In this document: piece after piece, positions 45,679 to 58,050 of the stretch | Layout: every line of letters begins with the position of its first letter | Numbering within the stretch: position 1 is the first letter of the stretch | From: Primulina eburnea | Lineage: Eukaryota > Streptophyta > Magnoliopsida > Lamiales > Gesneriaceae | DNA length: 64,000 bases | Direction of reading: 5' to 3' | Assembly: GCF_022965805.1 (NCBI RefSeq) | Contig: NW_027330944.1 | Coordinates: 1-64,000 of the forward strand | Made by a program: the position numbers and the translations under genes | The notes under the pieces: generated by a model | Told to the model about the DNA's origin: nothing | What the model saw: only the letters and a program-made list of their open reading frames with translations | Database searches by the model: none

Positions 45679-48455
45679 GACCGAGTGTATCACCTTGGGG
45701 AGCTCCAGTTTTATTTGTTCGAAAGAAAGATGGTACGATGCGAATGTGTATCGACTATAGGCAACTGAATCGGGTTACTGTGAAAAACAAGTACCCACTT
45801 CCGCGTATTGATGATTTGTTTGATCAGCTTCAAGGTACTTCTGTATACTCGAAGATTGATCTTCGTTCTGGGTATCATCAAGTACGAGTTCGAGACGAAG
45901 ATGTGCCCAAAACTGCTTTTCGTACGAGGTATGGCCATTATGAATTCTTGGTTATGCCTTTTGGTCTTACGAATGCTCCTGCTATCTTTATGGATTTAAT
46001 GAATCGTGTCTTCCGAGATTATCTTGACCGATTCGTTATTGTTTTTATCGATGATATTCTTGTCTATTCGAAATCGAAGAAAGAGCATGCTGAACATCTG
46101 AGACTGGTACTTCAAACTCTTCGTACTAGTCATTTATATGCCAAGTTGTCCAAATGTGAATTCTGGATGGACAAAGTGGTATTTCTGGGCCACGTCATTT
46201 CGAGACATGGCATATCTGTTGATCCTGCGAAGGTCGAAGCTGTATTGAATTGGCCAAGACCTACGAATGTTCCTGAGGTCCGTAGCTTCATGGGTTTAGC
46301 TGGATATTATCGTCGTTTTATTGAAGGATTTTCGAAGATAGCTAAACCTATTACTCAACTGACACAGAAGAATCAACGATTCATTTGGTCAGATGAATGT
46401 GAAGCTAGTTTTCTTGAATTGAAGACGAGATTGACCACTGCACCTGTGCTTACTATTCCCTCAGGTACCGGAGGATTTGTGGTTTGTACAGATGCGTCTG
46501 GTAAAGGGTTGGGCTGTGTTCTGATGCAACATGGCAAAGTGGTTGCTTACGCGTCTCGTCAATTGAAATCTCATGAAACACGTTATCCTGTTCATAATCT
46601 TGAATTGGCTGCCATTGTGTTTGCTTTGAAGATTTGGCGCCATTACTTGTACGGAGAAAAGTTTGTTATCTATTCGGACCATAAGAGTCTGAAATATCTC
46701 TTTTCTCAATCTGATTTGAATATGAGGCAACGCAGGTGGATGGATCTCCTTAAGGATTTTAATTGTGAGATTCAATATCACCCTGGATCGGTGAATGTTA
46801 CTGCGGATGCCCTGAGCCGGAAAGTTTATGATTCTGTTCTAGCTTCTGTTAGTGTCGCCAAGGTACATGATGATATATGTACTTCTGGTTGGACTTTTCA
46901 CTCGAATTGGAATTCTGTCACTGTCTCAGCATTGCAAATTGAGCCGAGTTTGATATCGAAGATACGAAAGGCCCAACGAAGCGATGCTCAGATTCAAAAG
47001 TCGAAAGAACTTGTATCTGCAGGACATCAGTCTGGATTTCAGATTTCTTCTGATGGTTCTTTACGACTTAATGGTCGGCTGGTAGTTCCTGACGACTCTG
47101 ATTTGAGATATGCCCTTCTTCGAGAAGCGCATTGTAGCAAATATAGTATTCACCCGGGAGGTCAAAAAATGTATTTGACATTGAGACCTCAATTCTGGTG
47201 GAAACGTATGAAGAAGGACATTGCTGAGTTTATTTCGAAATGTCTTGTCTGCCAGCAAGTGAAAGCCGAGAGAATGAAACCGGGAGGATTGCTCCATAGT
47301 CTGGAAATCCCGAAATGGAATTGGGAACATATTGCTATGGATTTCGTGACTCATTTACCTCGTTCGCCCAAGGGCTGTGATGCTATTTGGGTGATTATTG
47401 ATCGGCTTTCGAAATCTGCGCATTTCATTCCGTATGAGCGGACTTATCCTTATAAGAGAATGGCCCGTTTATACATTGAGAATGTTGTGAGACTGCACGG
47501 TGTGCCAGTCTCCATTGTATCTGATCGTGATCCCAGATTTGCTTCTAAATTCTGGGGTAGTTTTCAGGAAGCGATGGGTACGCGTTTGGCTATGAGTACT
47601 GCTTATCATCCTCAAACTGATGGCCAGACTGAGCGTACGATTCAGACTCTAGAGGATATGTTACGTGCGATTGTGATGGACTTCAGAATGGGATGGCAAG
47701 ATGCCTTACCATTGGTTGAATTTTCGTATAATAATAGCTTTCAGACGAGTATCGGTATGGCACCGTTTGAAGCTCTATATGGGAGACGATGTAGATCACC
47801 GTTATTCTGGGATGAGATTGGTGAGAGACAATTGACTGGACCTGAAATGATACAGGAAATGAATGATAAGGTTCAGTTAATTCGGCAGCGGATGAAAGCT
47901 GCTCAGGATCGTCAAACGAGTTATGCGAATAAACGAAGACGACCCTTGGAATTCTAGAATGGTGACAGAGTGTTTTTTAAAATATCTCCCTTTAGAGGCA
48001 CTGTTCGATTCGGCATGCGAGGGAAGTTATCTCCTCGATATGTTGGTCCATACGAGATTCTCGATCGAGTTGGTGATCTTGCGTATCGATTGGCATTGCC
48101 ACCAGCTTTATCTGCTATTCATGATGTGTTTCATGTTTCTATGTTGAGGAAATATGAACCTGATCCATCACATGTACTTGCACCTGATGAGGTTGAACTT
48201 GATCCTTCTCTTTCCTATGTTGAACAACCTGTTCGCATTATGGATCGAAAGGAAAAGATATTGAGAAACAAATCGATTCCTCTGGTACGAGTGCAATGGA
48301 CACGACATGGTGTTGAAGAATCGACATGGGAATTGGAGAGCAAGATGCGAGATTCGTATCCGCATTTGTTTGATTCTACAACATCTATTCCATTGTATTC
48401 GATGTATTCTGATCCTTATTCTGACTTTAGTTTTGATATGTACTATAACTGGTAA
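45679..48455 (+). pseudogene. pol: RT, RNase H, integrase and chromodomain-like end, gypsy element 1
   Basis: Continues the RT in phase from 37613. RT motifs [25 protein letters not shown] and the catalytic FIDDILVYS (about 46044-46070); RNase [11 protein letters not shown] and [10 protein letters not shown]; integrase zinc-binding H-H-C-C (HPGGQKMY to CLVCQQ), core with [16 protein letters not shown] and [14 protein letters not shown]; then the GPYEIL integrase tail and a C-terminal VRVQWTRHGVEESTWELE stretch resembling the chromodomain of Tekay/Del-type elements. A single in-frame TAG at 47955-47957, at the start of the integrase C-terminal domain, splits an otherwise open frame (739 plus about 161 codons). 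With the broken gag and protease this is non-functional. Confidence 0.93.
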
Positions 48456-48520
48456 CATATGTATGTTTGCCAATGTTATGTATATAGAGATGTTTGAGAT
48501 TTCGAGGACGAAATCTTTTA

Positions 48521-48533
48521 AGAGGGGGAGAAA
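48521..48533 (+). other. Polypurine tract of gypsy element 1
   Basis: AGAGGGGGAGAAA immediately before the 3' LTR; essentially the same as that of element E (rc of 39933-39946). Confidence 0.9.
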
Positions 48534-50392
48534 TGTAAGGACCGTGTATAGTATTATCGTAAATCCTACGTGATTATCGGTAGTTTATGAAATTGTCATA
48601 TGATTATGTAATTGATGTATATTATGACAATGAAATTGGGAAATGAATATTGAATATGAATTGATGTGGTATGAATTTTATTTGAAAGGCCGGACGCCAA
48701 TAAGTACAAAATCAAACAGTCTGTACAGAACATGTGGCGCCCGAGCGGTAGAAAATTACCGCCCGAGCGCCAGGGTATCTGAAATGAGTATTCGGGCAGA
48801 ACACCCACCGCCCGAGCGGTAATATTTGACCGCCCGAGCGCGGTATAAAGATTTCTCGGGGACAGAACATGCCGCGCCCAAGCGGCAATATGTGACCGCC
48901 CGAGCGCGGTGTATTTGAAGTCCGGGGGCAGAATGTCTCGCGCTCGGGCGCGAGAATTCTACCGCCCGAGCGTGAGAGGCGGTGGGATGAGGATAAATTA
49001 TTCTTTCCTTTTTTCCTCCGTCAGATAATTTCAGAGAATTCGAGAGACGCGAAGGAATTTTGATTTCTTTCTTCCAAATCGACTTTGAAACGCCGTCTAA
49101 ACGCAAAACAAATTATATATTTGTAATCTGCGCGTTGAGGGCTTCAGACTGAGGTAATTTTCTTCTGATTTCAGCAGCTTGAAATATTAAAGTGCTGGAA
49201 TAGCTTGTATTTGAAGTTGAATTTCTGATATGTAGTAGAATAACCGACAAGAAACTTGTATTCGAAGTCGGAATTAAATTATGATATGATTTTGATTTGA
49301 TATGAATTTTTGAAGTTTCAAATGATATTTGAAACTCATATTAATGATTTTGGAGTATGTTATTGATTGAAATGAGTATGTAATTGATGCAGATAAAGCG
49401 TTATATCAATATCTTCAGGCTACATCAATTGGAAACGAAGAATTGAGGTATGTTGCGACCGGGTAACATACGACAGGTATCTGTATTATATGATATATGT
49501 CGATTTGATTGGATTGATTGGATTGGAATACGTGTCTATGTGCCTATTTGATGATTTGATGTGGCATACATGACATTGAGATTGGAGTGTCGATGTATAA
49601 AATAAATGTTTTGTTAACACACATCATTTTATGCATACATCGATACATGACATGCACGTTGAGCTATGATCCTTGGATACCCTGATATGATTGGATTGGA
49701 TTCCGGGGTTTGTGAACACAATCGCTATGCCGGTATTATATGACCCGTAAAGCATAGACAATTGTGGCCCCATATGATTGGATATGAGATGTGGGATTGA
49801 TGGCGCTTCGTCGACGCTATCATATGTGTATTCCCATATCGGCCGGTGTGCCAGCTCGAGCATTGATTTGATTTGATAGCGATTCGATTGATTCTGACAT
49901 GTGCTCAGAGAATGGGCATTTGACCTGATACCTCCACGACATACATGCATTGCATACCATGTATCATTGTTTAGATACTTGTGGTATATATTGTGGTTGT
50001 TCCATACAGAGCTTTGCTCACCCCAAGGGGGGCTGTTGTTGTCTTTGTGTGTGGACAATGGCAGGTACTCCAGGATATCAGGAGACCGGAGAGGGTACTT
50101 CTGGTGGGAGCCACAGCTTGGGCTGAGGTTTTATGTTTATGTCTGATTCCCAGTATATATGTATATGTATCTATATACCGGGGCATGTCCCGAGGATATG
50201 AGATGTTTGTATGTGATTGATTACGTGTGGGCGTGTTTATGATTTGAATTTAGATACTATTTTTAGTATTTAAATATCAGAAGAGATATTTTGGGCTCAT
50301 TGTAAAGAAATTTTAAACCCGTTTTTCGCTGTGATTAATTAAACCCTAATCAGATTGAATTGTAATAACGATTAGGAGTTAAGGGCCCCACA
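48534..50392 (+). repeat. 3' LTR of gypsy element 1 (1859 bp)
   Basis: Same length as the 5' LTR, with about two dozen differences including several in the palindrome array at 48736-48975. Followed by the target duplicate caagc (50393-50397). Confidence 0.94.
48736..48975. repeat. Paired CG-palindrome array in gypsy 1 3' LTR
   Basis: Counterpart of 34007-34245 with the same four units. Substitutions in the arms differ between the two LTRs, for example GCCCAAGCGG here against GCCCGAGCGG there. Confidence 0.9.
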
Positions 50393-50397
50393 CAAGC

Positions 50398-51563
50398 ACT
50401 GGATCGTTTGTTCCCGTTGAGAGAATAAATTCAAGAAGTTGAATTTATATTATATAGTAAATTCAAGGAGTTGAATTTATGATAATTAAATTTTGAGAGA
50501 ATAAATTCAAGGAGTTGAATTTATAAAATTTGAGAATTTAATTTATTAAACTCAAATGTTGGGTTTATTAAATATTAAATTTTGGAGGTGATAAATTCAA
50601 GGAGTTGAATTTATAATTTAAATATTAAATTCAAATATTGAATTTATAATGGATTTAATTTATTTAACTCAAAAGTTGAGTTTATTAAATATTAAATTAA
50701 ATATAGTGGAATGTATGTTTGATGGGCTTGTAGGAGTACAAGTCCAACATACTAAATAATTAAAGTTCTTAATGGACTTTTATTAATTAATTAAACTAGT
50801 TGGACTAGCTTAATTAATCAATCAAATCCATAAATGTTAATTATGGTAATTAGGTCATGGAATTTTTTATTCTAGTCTCCACTAATTTGGATTGTGAGAT
50901 TTTTTTGAGAATCCACAAACATGACCCTTCAGATATTTAGTTTACTTAATTAATTAAATTATTTAAGTAAATGATGATTAAAGGAATAATAAGAATTTTT
51001 TATTCTTATTAAATGGAAGGATCCGAAAGTTTGTTAGAGATAATTATTAGAATCTATAATTAACTTAATTAATTAAGTTAAAAGATAGATTAGAAAATAA
51101 TTAAAAAGATATTATGGTTGGCATGCAATCATTCGATGATCTGTTTTTGAAAAACAAGTCTTTCGGTTCTTCCCAAAGAAAATGGCTCTCGAAAATTCTT
51201 TTAAAAAGCAAGAAAAATTTGGCTTAAATTTTGAGTCGAATTTTTCGTGTTATATCTCTGCGCAAAATCTCTTCTAGTTTTTCTAGTGCAAATCAGAAGA
51301 GGAACGAACGTTCTAGCGTGGACCTAATTAGAGGGAAAGAAAGGAGTCTCTTGAAGAAAGTTCGTAGGGATTCATCAAGAGCCAGATCTGTTATACCGGA
51401 TCGGTTGGTGTCCAGTGATTAATTCACCAAAGGTATAATCTTTAACATCCTTTATATGTTTTTGTTAAAATCATACGAGCGCCCAAACAATATTTTGAAT
51501 GTCAAGATCTAAATTTTTAAAACTTCCGTTGCGTTTGGGCGTGTAGAAAACCCAGATCCAACA
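50398..51563 (+). repeat. Solo LTR D, right part
   Basis: Continues directly from 33804. Rich in repeats of 'aaattcaaggagttgaattt' near 50415-50700 (nested short direct repeats). Ends at 'agatccaaca', followed by aagac (51564-51568). The 63-codon ORF at 51231 is not recognisable. Confidence 0.8.
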
Positions 51564-51568
51564 AAGAC

Positions 51569-53090
51569 ATATGCTCAATCTATTTTACACTATGCTTTCA
51601 TTTCTAACATTGAACCTAAAAAGATTGATGAAGTTTTAACTGATAATAATTAGATTGGTGATTTACAAGAAGAACTAACTCATTTTACTAGAAATTTTTT
51701 CCAGGACTTAGTTCCAAGACGTTCTCAACAATCAGTTATAGGTACAAGATGGATGTACATGAACATACTCAATGAAGATGGAATAGTGGCAAGAAAAAAG
51801 CAAGATTAGTTGCTCAAGGATTTATGCAAGAAGAAAAGACCGACGATGATGAAACCTATGCTCCGATAGCTAGACTCGAATCTGTTAGGATATTCCTTGC
51901 CTTTGCCTCTTACAAAGACTTCAAAGTTTACAAATGGATTTAAATAGTGCATTCTTGAATGGACAATCATAAGAAGAAATTTATGTTGAACAACTACCAA
52001 ATTTTATTGACCATTTATTTTATGATCATGTTTATAAACAAAACAAAGCTTTATATGGTTTGAAATATATCCCAAGATCTTGGTATGACACACTATCTAA
52101 ACCTCTAATTGAAGGTGATTTAATTATAGACATTGTTGATAAAACTCTATTTAAGTTTACTAAAGGAAATGAAACTTTATTAGTGCAAATTTATGTTGAT
52201 GACATTATTTTTAAGTTAACTAACTTCAAACAATGTGAAAGGTTTTCTAAACTGATGCAGTACAAATTTGAAATAAGTATGATGGGTGAACTGAAATTTT
52301 TTCTTGGCCCGCGAGTTAAACAATTGGATAATGGTATTTACGTCACTCAAAGTAAGTACATAAAGGAACTACTCAAAAAATTTGAAATGAAAACATGTTC
52401 CATAATAACAACTCCAATGAGCTCATCAGTTAAATTAGACAAAGATGAAGCAGGAAAATCAGTTGAGGTAACCATGTATCGAGGCTTAATAGGTTTTTTA
52501 CTGTACCTAACTGCCAAGCTACCTGATATTGTATTTGATGTCTGTATATGTGCTTGGTTTCAGTCTGACCATAATCAATATAATTATTTACCTGCCAAGA
52601 AAATTCTAAAATATCGTAAAAGCACACAAAATGTAGGACTATGGTATGATAAAGACTCTTCTTTTCATTTAGTTGTCTATTTACATGCAAATTATGCATG
52701 GTGCAAGTTTGATAGAAAATGTATCAGTGGATCATGTCAGTTTCTAGGAGACAGACTATCTCTTGGTTTAGCAAGAAGCATACTTTAATTGCAACATTTT
52801 CAACTGAAGCATAGTATTTAGCTGCTGGAAGTTAACGTGCCTAATTGCTCTGGATTCAACAACAGTTGAAAGAATATGAGATCATTCCACAGGAGTCACC
52901 AATATTTTGTACAATACAAGCATCATAACAATCACCTACAATCCAATTCTACACTTCAGGACCAAACACATTGATGTCATGCATCACTTCATCAGAGATC
53001 ATACATTGAATAAAGATACAAGGCTATAATATATCTCAATTGATCAACAAGCCACAAATATTTTGTGCTTTTGGATAAACTGATCTTTTA
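51569..53090 (+). pseudogene. pol: RT and RNase H remnant of copia element B
   Basis: Begins with the integrase-RT linker (FISNIEPKKIDEVL), then VIGTRWMYMN, KARLVAQGFMQEE and LESVRIFLAF in broken frames. The open part 52060-52788 holds QIYVDDIIF (catalytic YVDD), FEISMMGELKFFLG and YRGLIGFLLYLTAKLPD. RNase H is largely decayed; the late motif KHIDVMHHFI is seen near 52968. Multiple stops. Confidence 0.85.
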
Positions 53091-53372
53091 ATTTAGTAGA
53101 CTGATTCTTAATTCAGTTTAGTTTCATATCAAAGTTAAGTGACGTTTGAATATTCAATTTTTTTAAAATTAGTTTATCAATATTTTAAAAATATTTTGTT
53201 CCAATAACAGATTGACTTGTGTCTTGTCAAATGAAATCCAAAAGTCACCGTACATAAATATATCAGTTTAGCTCATTATATTCTTACTTCACCATTAAAA
53301 GCATTTTCTGCAATTTTTTGTGCTTTTTTTTTTCCTGATTTTCAAATCACAATCATTTTTTGTTTCTAAAAT

Positions 53373-56220
53373 ATGTTAGGATTTCTTTTCGAAATTTCAT
53401 CACCTTCATCATCTTACATCTTAAATGCTCTTGTTGTAGATTACAATTCAATTTATGCCATGGAAGACAAAGCAATTTCAAAAGTTTTGCGATTGATAGA
53501 GTCAACTGGACTCAGAGGATTTTTCTACTTCTTCCTTGGATATATTCGTGACAGAGTTTCCCATTGTCTATGAGAAGAGTCAGTCAGTGAAGAGGCGAAG
53601 ATTGTTATGAATATCAATGGGCAATCTTTGCTCATTGACGAAGGCTTCTATGCAGCCCTGTTTCCAGTTACTTTTAGAAAAATCATTAAGTTTTCTAGTA
53701 TCTTTACTACTGATTTGGAGAAGATCATGCAACTAAAGTTCTCTGTGTCTAAGAAAGTCGTCAAATTTTCGAGTGCTAATAAAGAACTTAAACTGAAATA
53801 TCTGTTGTTGATTGTTGTTGTGGCGAAGGGATTGATTGCTAACACATGTTCTTTTGTTGCCCTAACCGTTAAAATTTCATGTGATGACGACCATAGTAAA
53901 GGGAATGAAGATCAACTTGTCTCTTATTCTATTCAATACTCTAAAAAATATGGTGCAACACACCAGGCAATTTTTTTTGTTTTTTTGTACAATTGTGCAA
54001 ACTTTTCAAGGATTCTAGAATACCTCTAAATGCATCAACATCTCTCCACAAGCTTAGGATGCTCAATGCACATAGCATTTTGGCTTTGAGGCCATAAAGG
54101 CCAAGCCTTGGCTACTTCACCTGCTGGTCTGTTAAAGGTGAACTAGGAGATTTTAGAAGAAATGATTCTATTTAAGAAGTCTAAGGTTATGGAGAGCAAA
54201 GTTAGTTTAGCTCCCAAGCCAAAAGCCAATATGACGTTAATAACTTATGAAAGTGATCCTGATAAAGTACCTTCTCCACTAGTTAAGAAATCTAACAAAA
54301 CCGGTTTCTACTGTGAGCGAACTAGCGCCTTTGCCTATGGAAAAGGCAAGTGTGAAGAAGCACAAAAAGGCTGAGGAGAAGCAAATTGATCCAAAATTGG
54401 CCAAATATGTTGCCAAGGCAGCAATTGCTAAGGAAACTAACAATAAAGGTTTTGCTAAACCTGCAGAAAATCTGAACTTGGTTGGGATACTGCTTCTCTG
54501 CAAACAGTTGCTCTACCTATCATTATACCAGCAGCAAGGCCTAAAGGCATAATTATCAGGGACTTTATTACATACCCCAGGTCTGGAATGGACTCAAGAT
54601 TCTCTTCTAAAGAGACAAAAGGGAAAAAAAAGAAAATATGGTTGAATTGAGGATTCTAAACCACTATCTGCAGTCCAAACTCAGATAGATATGTTAATTG
54701 ACGAGGTAAACGAGTATGCAGACACCAAAACTGAATACTATGATGAATGTTATTAGTTTAGAATAGTCACTCTTGCTCGCAAACTTAAGAGGAATGAGGC
54801 CTTAAAAAAGTTCATTGCTCTTGAGAAAATGGTGATGAAGGATGTGGAAGCAGTATAAGTGGTGCTTGCGTTGGAGGGGAGGAAATATTTATTTGATTTA
54901 ATGAGATTAAGAAACTGACAGTGATTTGTGAAGAACTGAAGAAAAATTATGATTCGATATGTCCAACTACCCACAATGACTGGGCTACATTCACTCAGTT
55001 GGATGTAGATTTGAGCTCACTGCATATGAAATTCAAGTTCTGGGAGATGGAACAACAGTTGTTCATTCTAGTTGACAACAAGAGTTTGAAATCTACCAAA
55101 TATTCTATTCAAGAATATTCTATCAAAAATGAACTGAATCAAGAGGAACAACAAAAATAAAAGAATTTATCAGTTCCAGCTATGAAAAAAGTGATTGATC
55201 AAGATCAACCAAAGTCAACCCAAGATGGACCGTCATCTAGTTTGTTGAGCAAGTTGTTGGCTCAACTGAATCCTCAATCAGTTTAACCCCAGAAGTTGAG
55301 TTGTCAACTGAACCAATTGAGGTAGTATCAGTGATTAATTTTGAAAAATTTTGAAGACAATATCTGAAATCATTCTAGAAGTTTCATGAGAAATAAGTTA
55401 AAATAATCCGTTCAAATTCAAGAAGAGACTATGGATAAAGAGATTCTTGGTCACATTGAAAATTTTGTTGCTGAAACTACTTCTACTCTATCTATGGGAA
55501 TTATTAATTTGCTGAGAATAGAAGAACATTTGATAGTTGAGGCTGAAGAAGTGGAATTTGTAGAGAAGTTGTTACTCTTGTTCAACCATTTCCTTATCTA
55601 GTTCAATATGTGGAAGTTCAATTTACTGAAGTTGTAGTTCCTGAGAAATTTTTCATGTCTGAATCTGTGAGGAGCCAGCTTGCTCCAAACCCATCAATAG
55701 TTGAAGAGTCAGTTGCAATAGCAAACCAAATTGAAATTCAAGATACTGAAGCTGAAGTTGTTGAGTCAGTTGAGAAAATCGCAAACACTTCACTTGTACA
55801 AACTACTTCAGTTGATCAAATTGATGTTGCTAAACTAAGCAGTCAGTTGATCATTTTTGCTAATCCTAGAGCTCGTATATTGCTGAATCACCAGAACTGG
55901 AGTTTGGAGATGATTTTCCAGTGGTTATTATTCTTTCAAATTTGACTGGAATCAATGTTCTTTTTTCACAGGTCAAGACATGTCAAAAACCGACCACAAC
56001 TGGTGTTGAGAATCTCAAAGATAAATTGTTCAAGGACCTCTCTGATCTATCTAAAGATGTCAAAACATTGTTTATTCATCTAGATTCCATGAGAAAGAAC
56101 TTTGCTTCAACTTCACAACTTTCAAGTTCCATGATGCTCTTACACAAAAGATGTATCTAGTACATGACAGCTTAAACTCAAAGATTGATTTAATTCACAC
56201 CCAATTCTTTGCCAAATTCT
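53373..56220 (+). pseudogene. Decayed third ORF of copia element B
   Basis: Several open pieces in shifting frames after pol: MEDKAISKVLRLIESTGLRG (from 53460), a 140-codon piece at 53607-54029 with KELKLKYLLLIVVVAKGL, a Lys-rich piece at 54162-54552 and Glu-rich pieces to about 55945. The opening resembles third ORFs of copia elements I recall from Lamiales; function unknown. It differs from the third ORF of element C. Confidence 0.6.
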
Positions 56221-56547
56221 GCTCTATGTAAGCCTAGCTGACTTTATTTGTACACATTATGAAAAGATATATGTTCACCATGGTGTTGGTAAAAAGGGGA
56301 AGATAATGCTATTAAGTCTAAGGCTGAATCCGCTTCAAAGAAGTCACAGAAAAGGGTGAAGACAAGGAACATAGAAGATGCATTTGTTTATTCTATCAGT
56401 TTTCACAAGTTTTCAATTTATTTCTTTATCATCTTCAGAAGCTATCAGTATTTCAGATATTTGCTTATCAGAATTACTCGTACAGTTTTTGCCTAAGACA
56501 AATGAATTTATTGATTAATTTTTGTCAAACACCAAAAAAGAGAAAAT

Positions 56548-57536
56548 TGTTGAAACATTTATGTTTTGGTATTAACAAATGATTTAATACAAAATTAATC
56601 TAAGCTAAACTGAGTCATCCAGACCAATGGAACTGACTATGTCCATAAGTTAAATTGATTTACCTAAATTGGACTAGTCAAGCAAAACTGACTCAGACCT
56701 AAACTGAATTATATCGAAGCACTTTTTATCAAGTAATCAATTTATATACACTATCAAGGACATCAATTTATACTAGATGACTAAACTAATTATTGGATAA
56801 GTTTTTTCGTATTTTACCGATGCATCCAAATCCAACCACATTACATTTTGTACGGATGATGAAATGGACAAAAGTCGCAGCAACAACTATCATTATTTGG
56901 AACCATTGCAATTTGAAATCTATAAATAATGATGCAGATTAGTTGAGTGGATGTTACTAACCTATAGAACAAAAAGATTACACTGACAAACATATGATTC
57001 AAGCTTTCAAACTTACAAGTAAAACTGATCATAAAGCACATTTTTCGAAGTTGTATCTAATCATTAAGGTTCATCAAGTGCTAGAAGAATTTTTCGTAAT
57101 TCATTATATTCGAGAACAGTTTGTATACTATTTTTTCATTCAGTTGAGGAAAATAGGAGTTTTAGTTTTAGCAATGTTAAGTCCAAACTGAACTGGATTT
57201 TCATAAATTGCTTCTAAAGATCAAAGTTTTCTAGTGTGTGCCTTCTAAAAAAAAAAGAGTGACATAGAAGCTTGAGTTCTCCGAACATACAGAAACAAAC
57301 TTGCATATATTTTACTTTCAGTTTGCTATTAAGTTTACATTACCAAATCATTATTTAAATTGTTCTAATCTATCAATTTGGCTTCTTTTCAGACATCTTT
57401 TGTTAGTCTAACATTGACAATCGAGACTATCAAGTTCTGTTTCTAACCAGACTGAATTATTTTTGAAGAAAGAAATTTTAGGAAGTGTTTATTCAATCCC
57501 TTCTAAACACTTCAATCGTCCTTCTATTTTCTCTAA
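56548..57536 (+). repeat. 3' LTR of element B
   Basis: Aligns along its length with 29508-30535 but with many substitutions and small indels, so the insertion is old. The right end is inferred from the probable target duplicate ttttc at 57537-57541. Purine-rich 'aaaaaagagaaaat' precedes it. Confidence 0.75.
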
Positions 57537-57541
57537 TCCTA

Positions 57542-58050
57542 TTAAAGAAGCTTTCATTTTTCTTCTTGATAAAGAGAAAAGGCTATATTAGATCCATCAG
57601 ATTTGGCAGAGTAGGGTTTTGCATCACAAATTGAGTAGAATACCGGTTCGGGTAGATAGTTTGGACGGGTCGAATTGTAAGAGAAGTCGTGAGACGAATT
57701 TGCACTAGTTTTTGTCTTTTTTAAAAACTAAGAGTCTGTCGGCTACTCAATCCAGATCATGCACAACCTATTGGTCATGCAAGAGTCACCCCAAAATCAG
57801 TTATTATATCCTATTTCGTGTATTTGGATAGATAAGAGAAACATTCGTGGATTTGGATAAATAATATAAACATTTAGCCCCAGGTTATCATGCACAACCT
57901 GTTGGTCATGCAAGAATCGCCCCAAAATCAGTTATTATATCCTATTTCCGGAAATAAGAGAAACATTCGTGGATTTGGATAAATAAGATAAAACATTTAA
58001 AAGACAGGCCAACCGTTTCTACACTCATTCGTCTCACCCCCAGACGTACA
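57542..58050 (+). promoter_or_regulatory. Upstream region of the ABC1K gene with a 131-bp tandem duplication
   Basis: Two direct copies start at 57756 and 57887 ('atcatgcacaacct' then 'tggtcatgcaaga') and end shortly before the start codon at 58051. This is the probable promoter and 5' UTR, so the duplication may alter regulatory dosage. No other gene. Confidence 0.6.

Larger units (their letters stand above)
33805..50392 (+). mobile_element. Ty3/gypsy element 1 (Tekay/Del-like), interrupted by element E
   Basis: LTRs 33805-35663 and 48534-50392, both exactly 1859 bp, differ at about two dozen positions by eye. Target duplicate caagc flanks both ends (33800-33804 and 50393-50397). Primer site at 35669, polypurine tract at 48521-48533. 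Internal order gag, protease, RT, RNase H, integrase with a chromodomain-like C-terminus, as in chromoviruses. Element E sits in the RT at 37614-45673. Without E the element is about 8.5 kb. Gag and pol carry several stops and frameshifts. Confidence 0.93.
29508..57536 (+). mobile_element. Old Ty1/copia element B, host of a nested insertion series
   Basis: Diverged LTRs at 29508-30535 and about 56548-57536 share 'atttatgttttggtatta' starts and 'ttaggaagtgtttattcaa' ends. A likely target duplicate ttttc lies at 29503-29507 and 57537-57541. Internal pieces in order: gag (30571-31680), integrase (31790-32787), then after the nested elements RT/RNase H (51569-53090) and a decayed third ORF (53373-56220). 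Protease and pre-integrase sequence are missing between gag and integrase. Reading is resumed almost exactly across solo LTR D. Many stops and frameshifts: dead. Confidence 0.85.
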
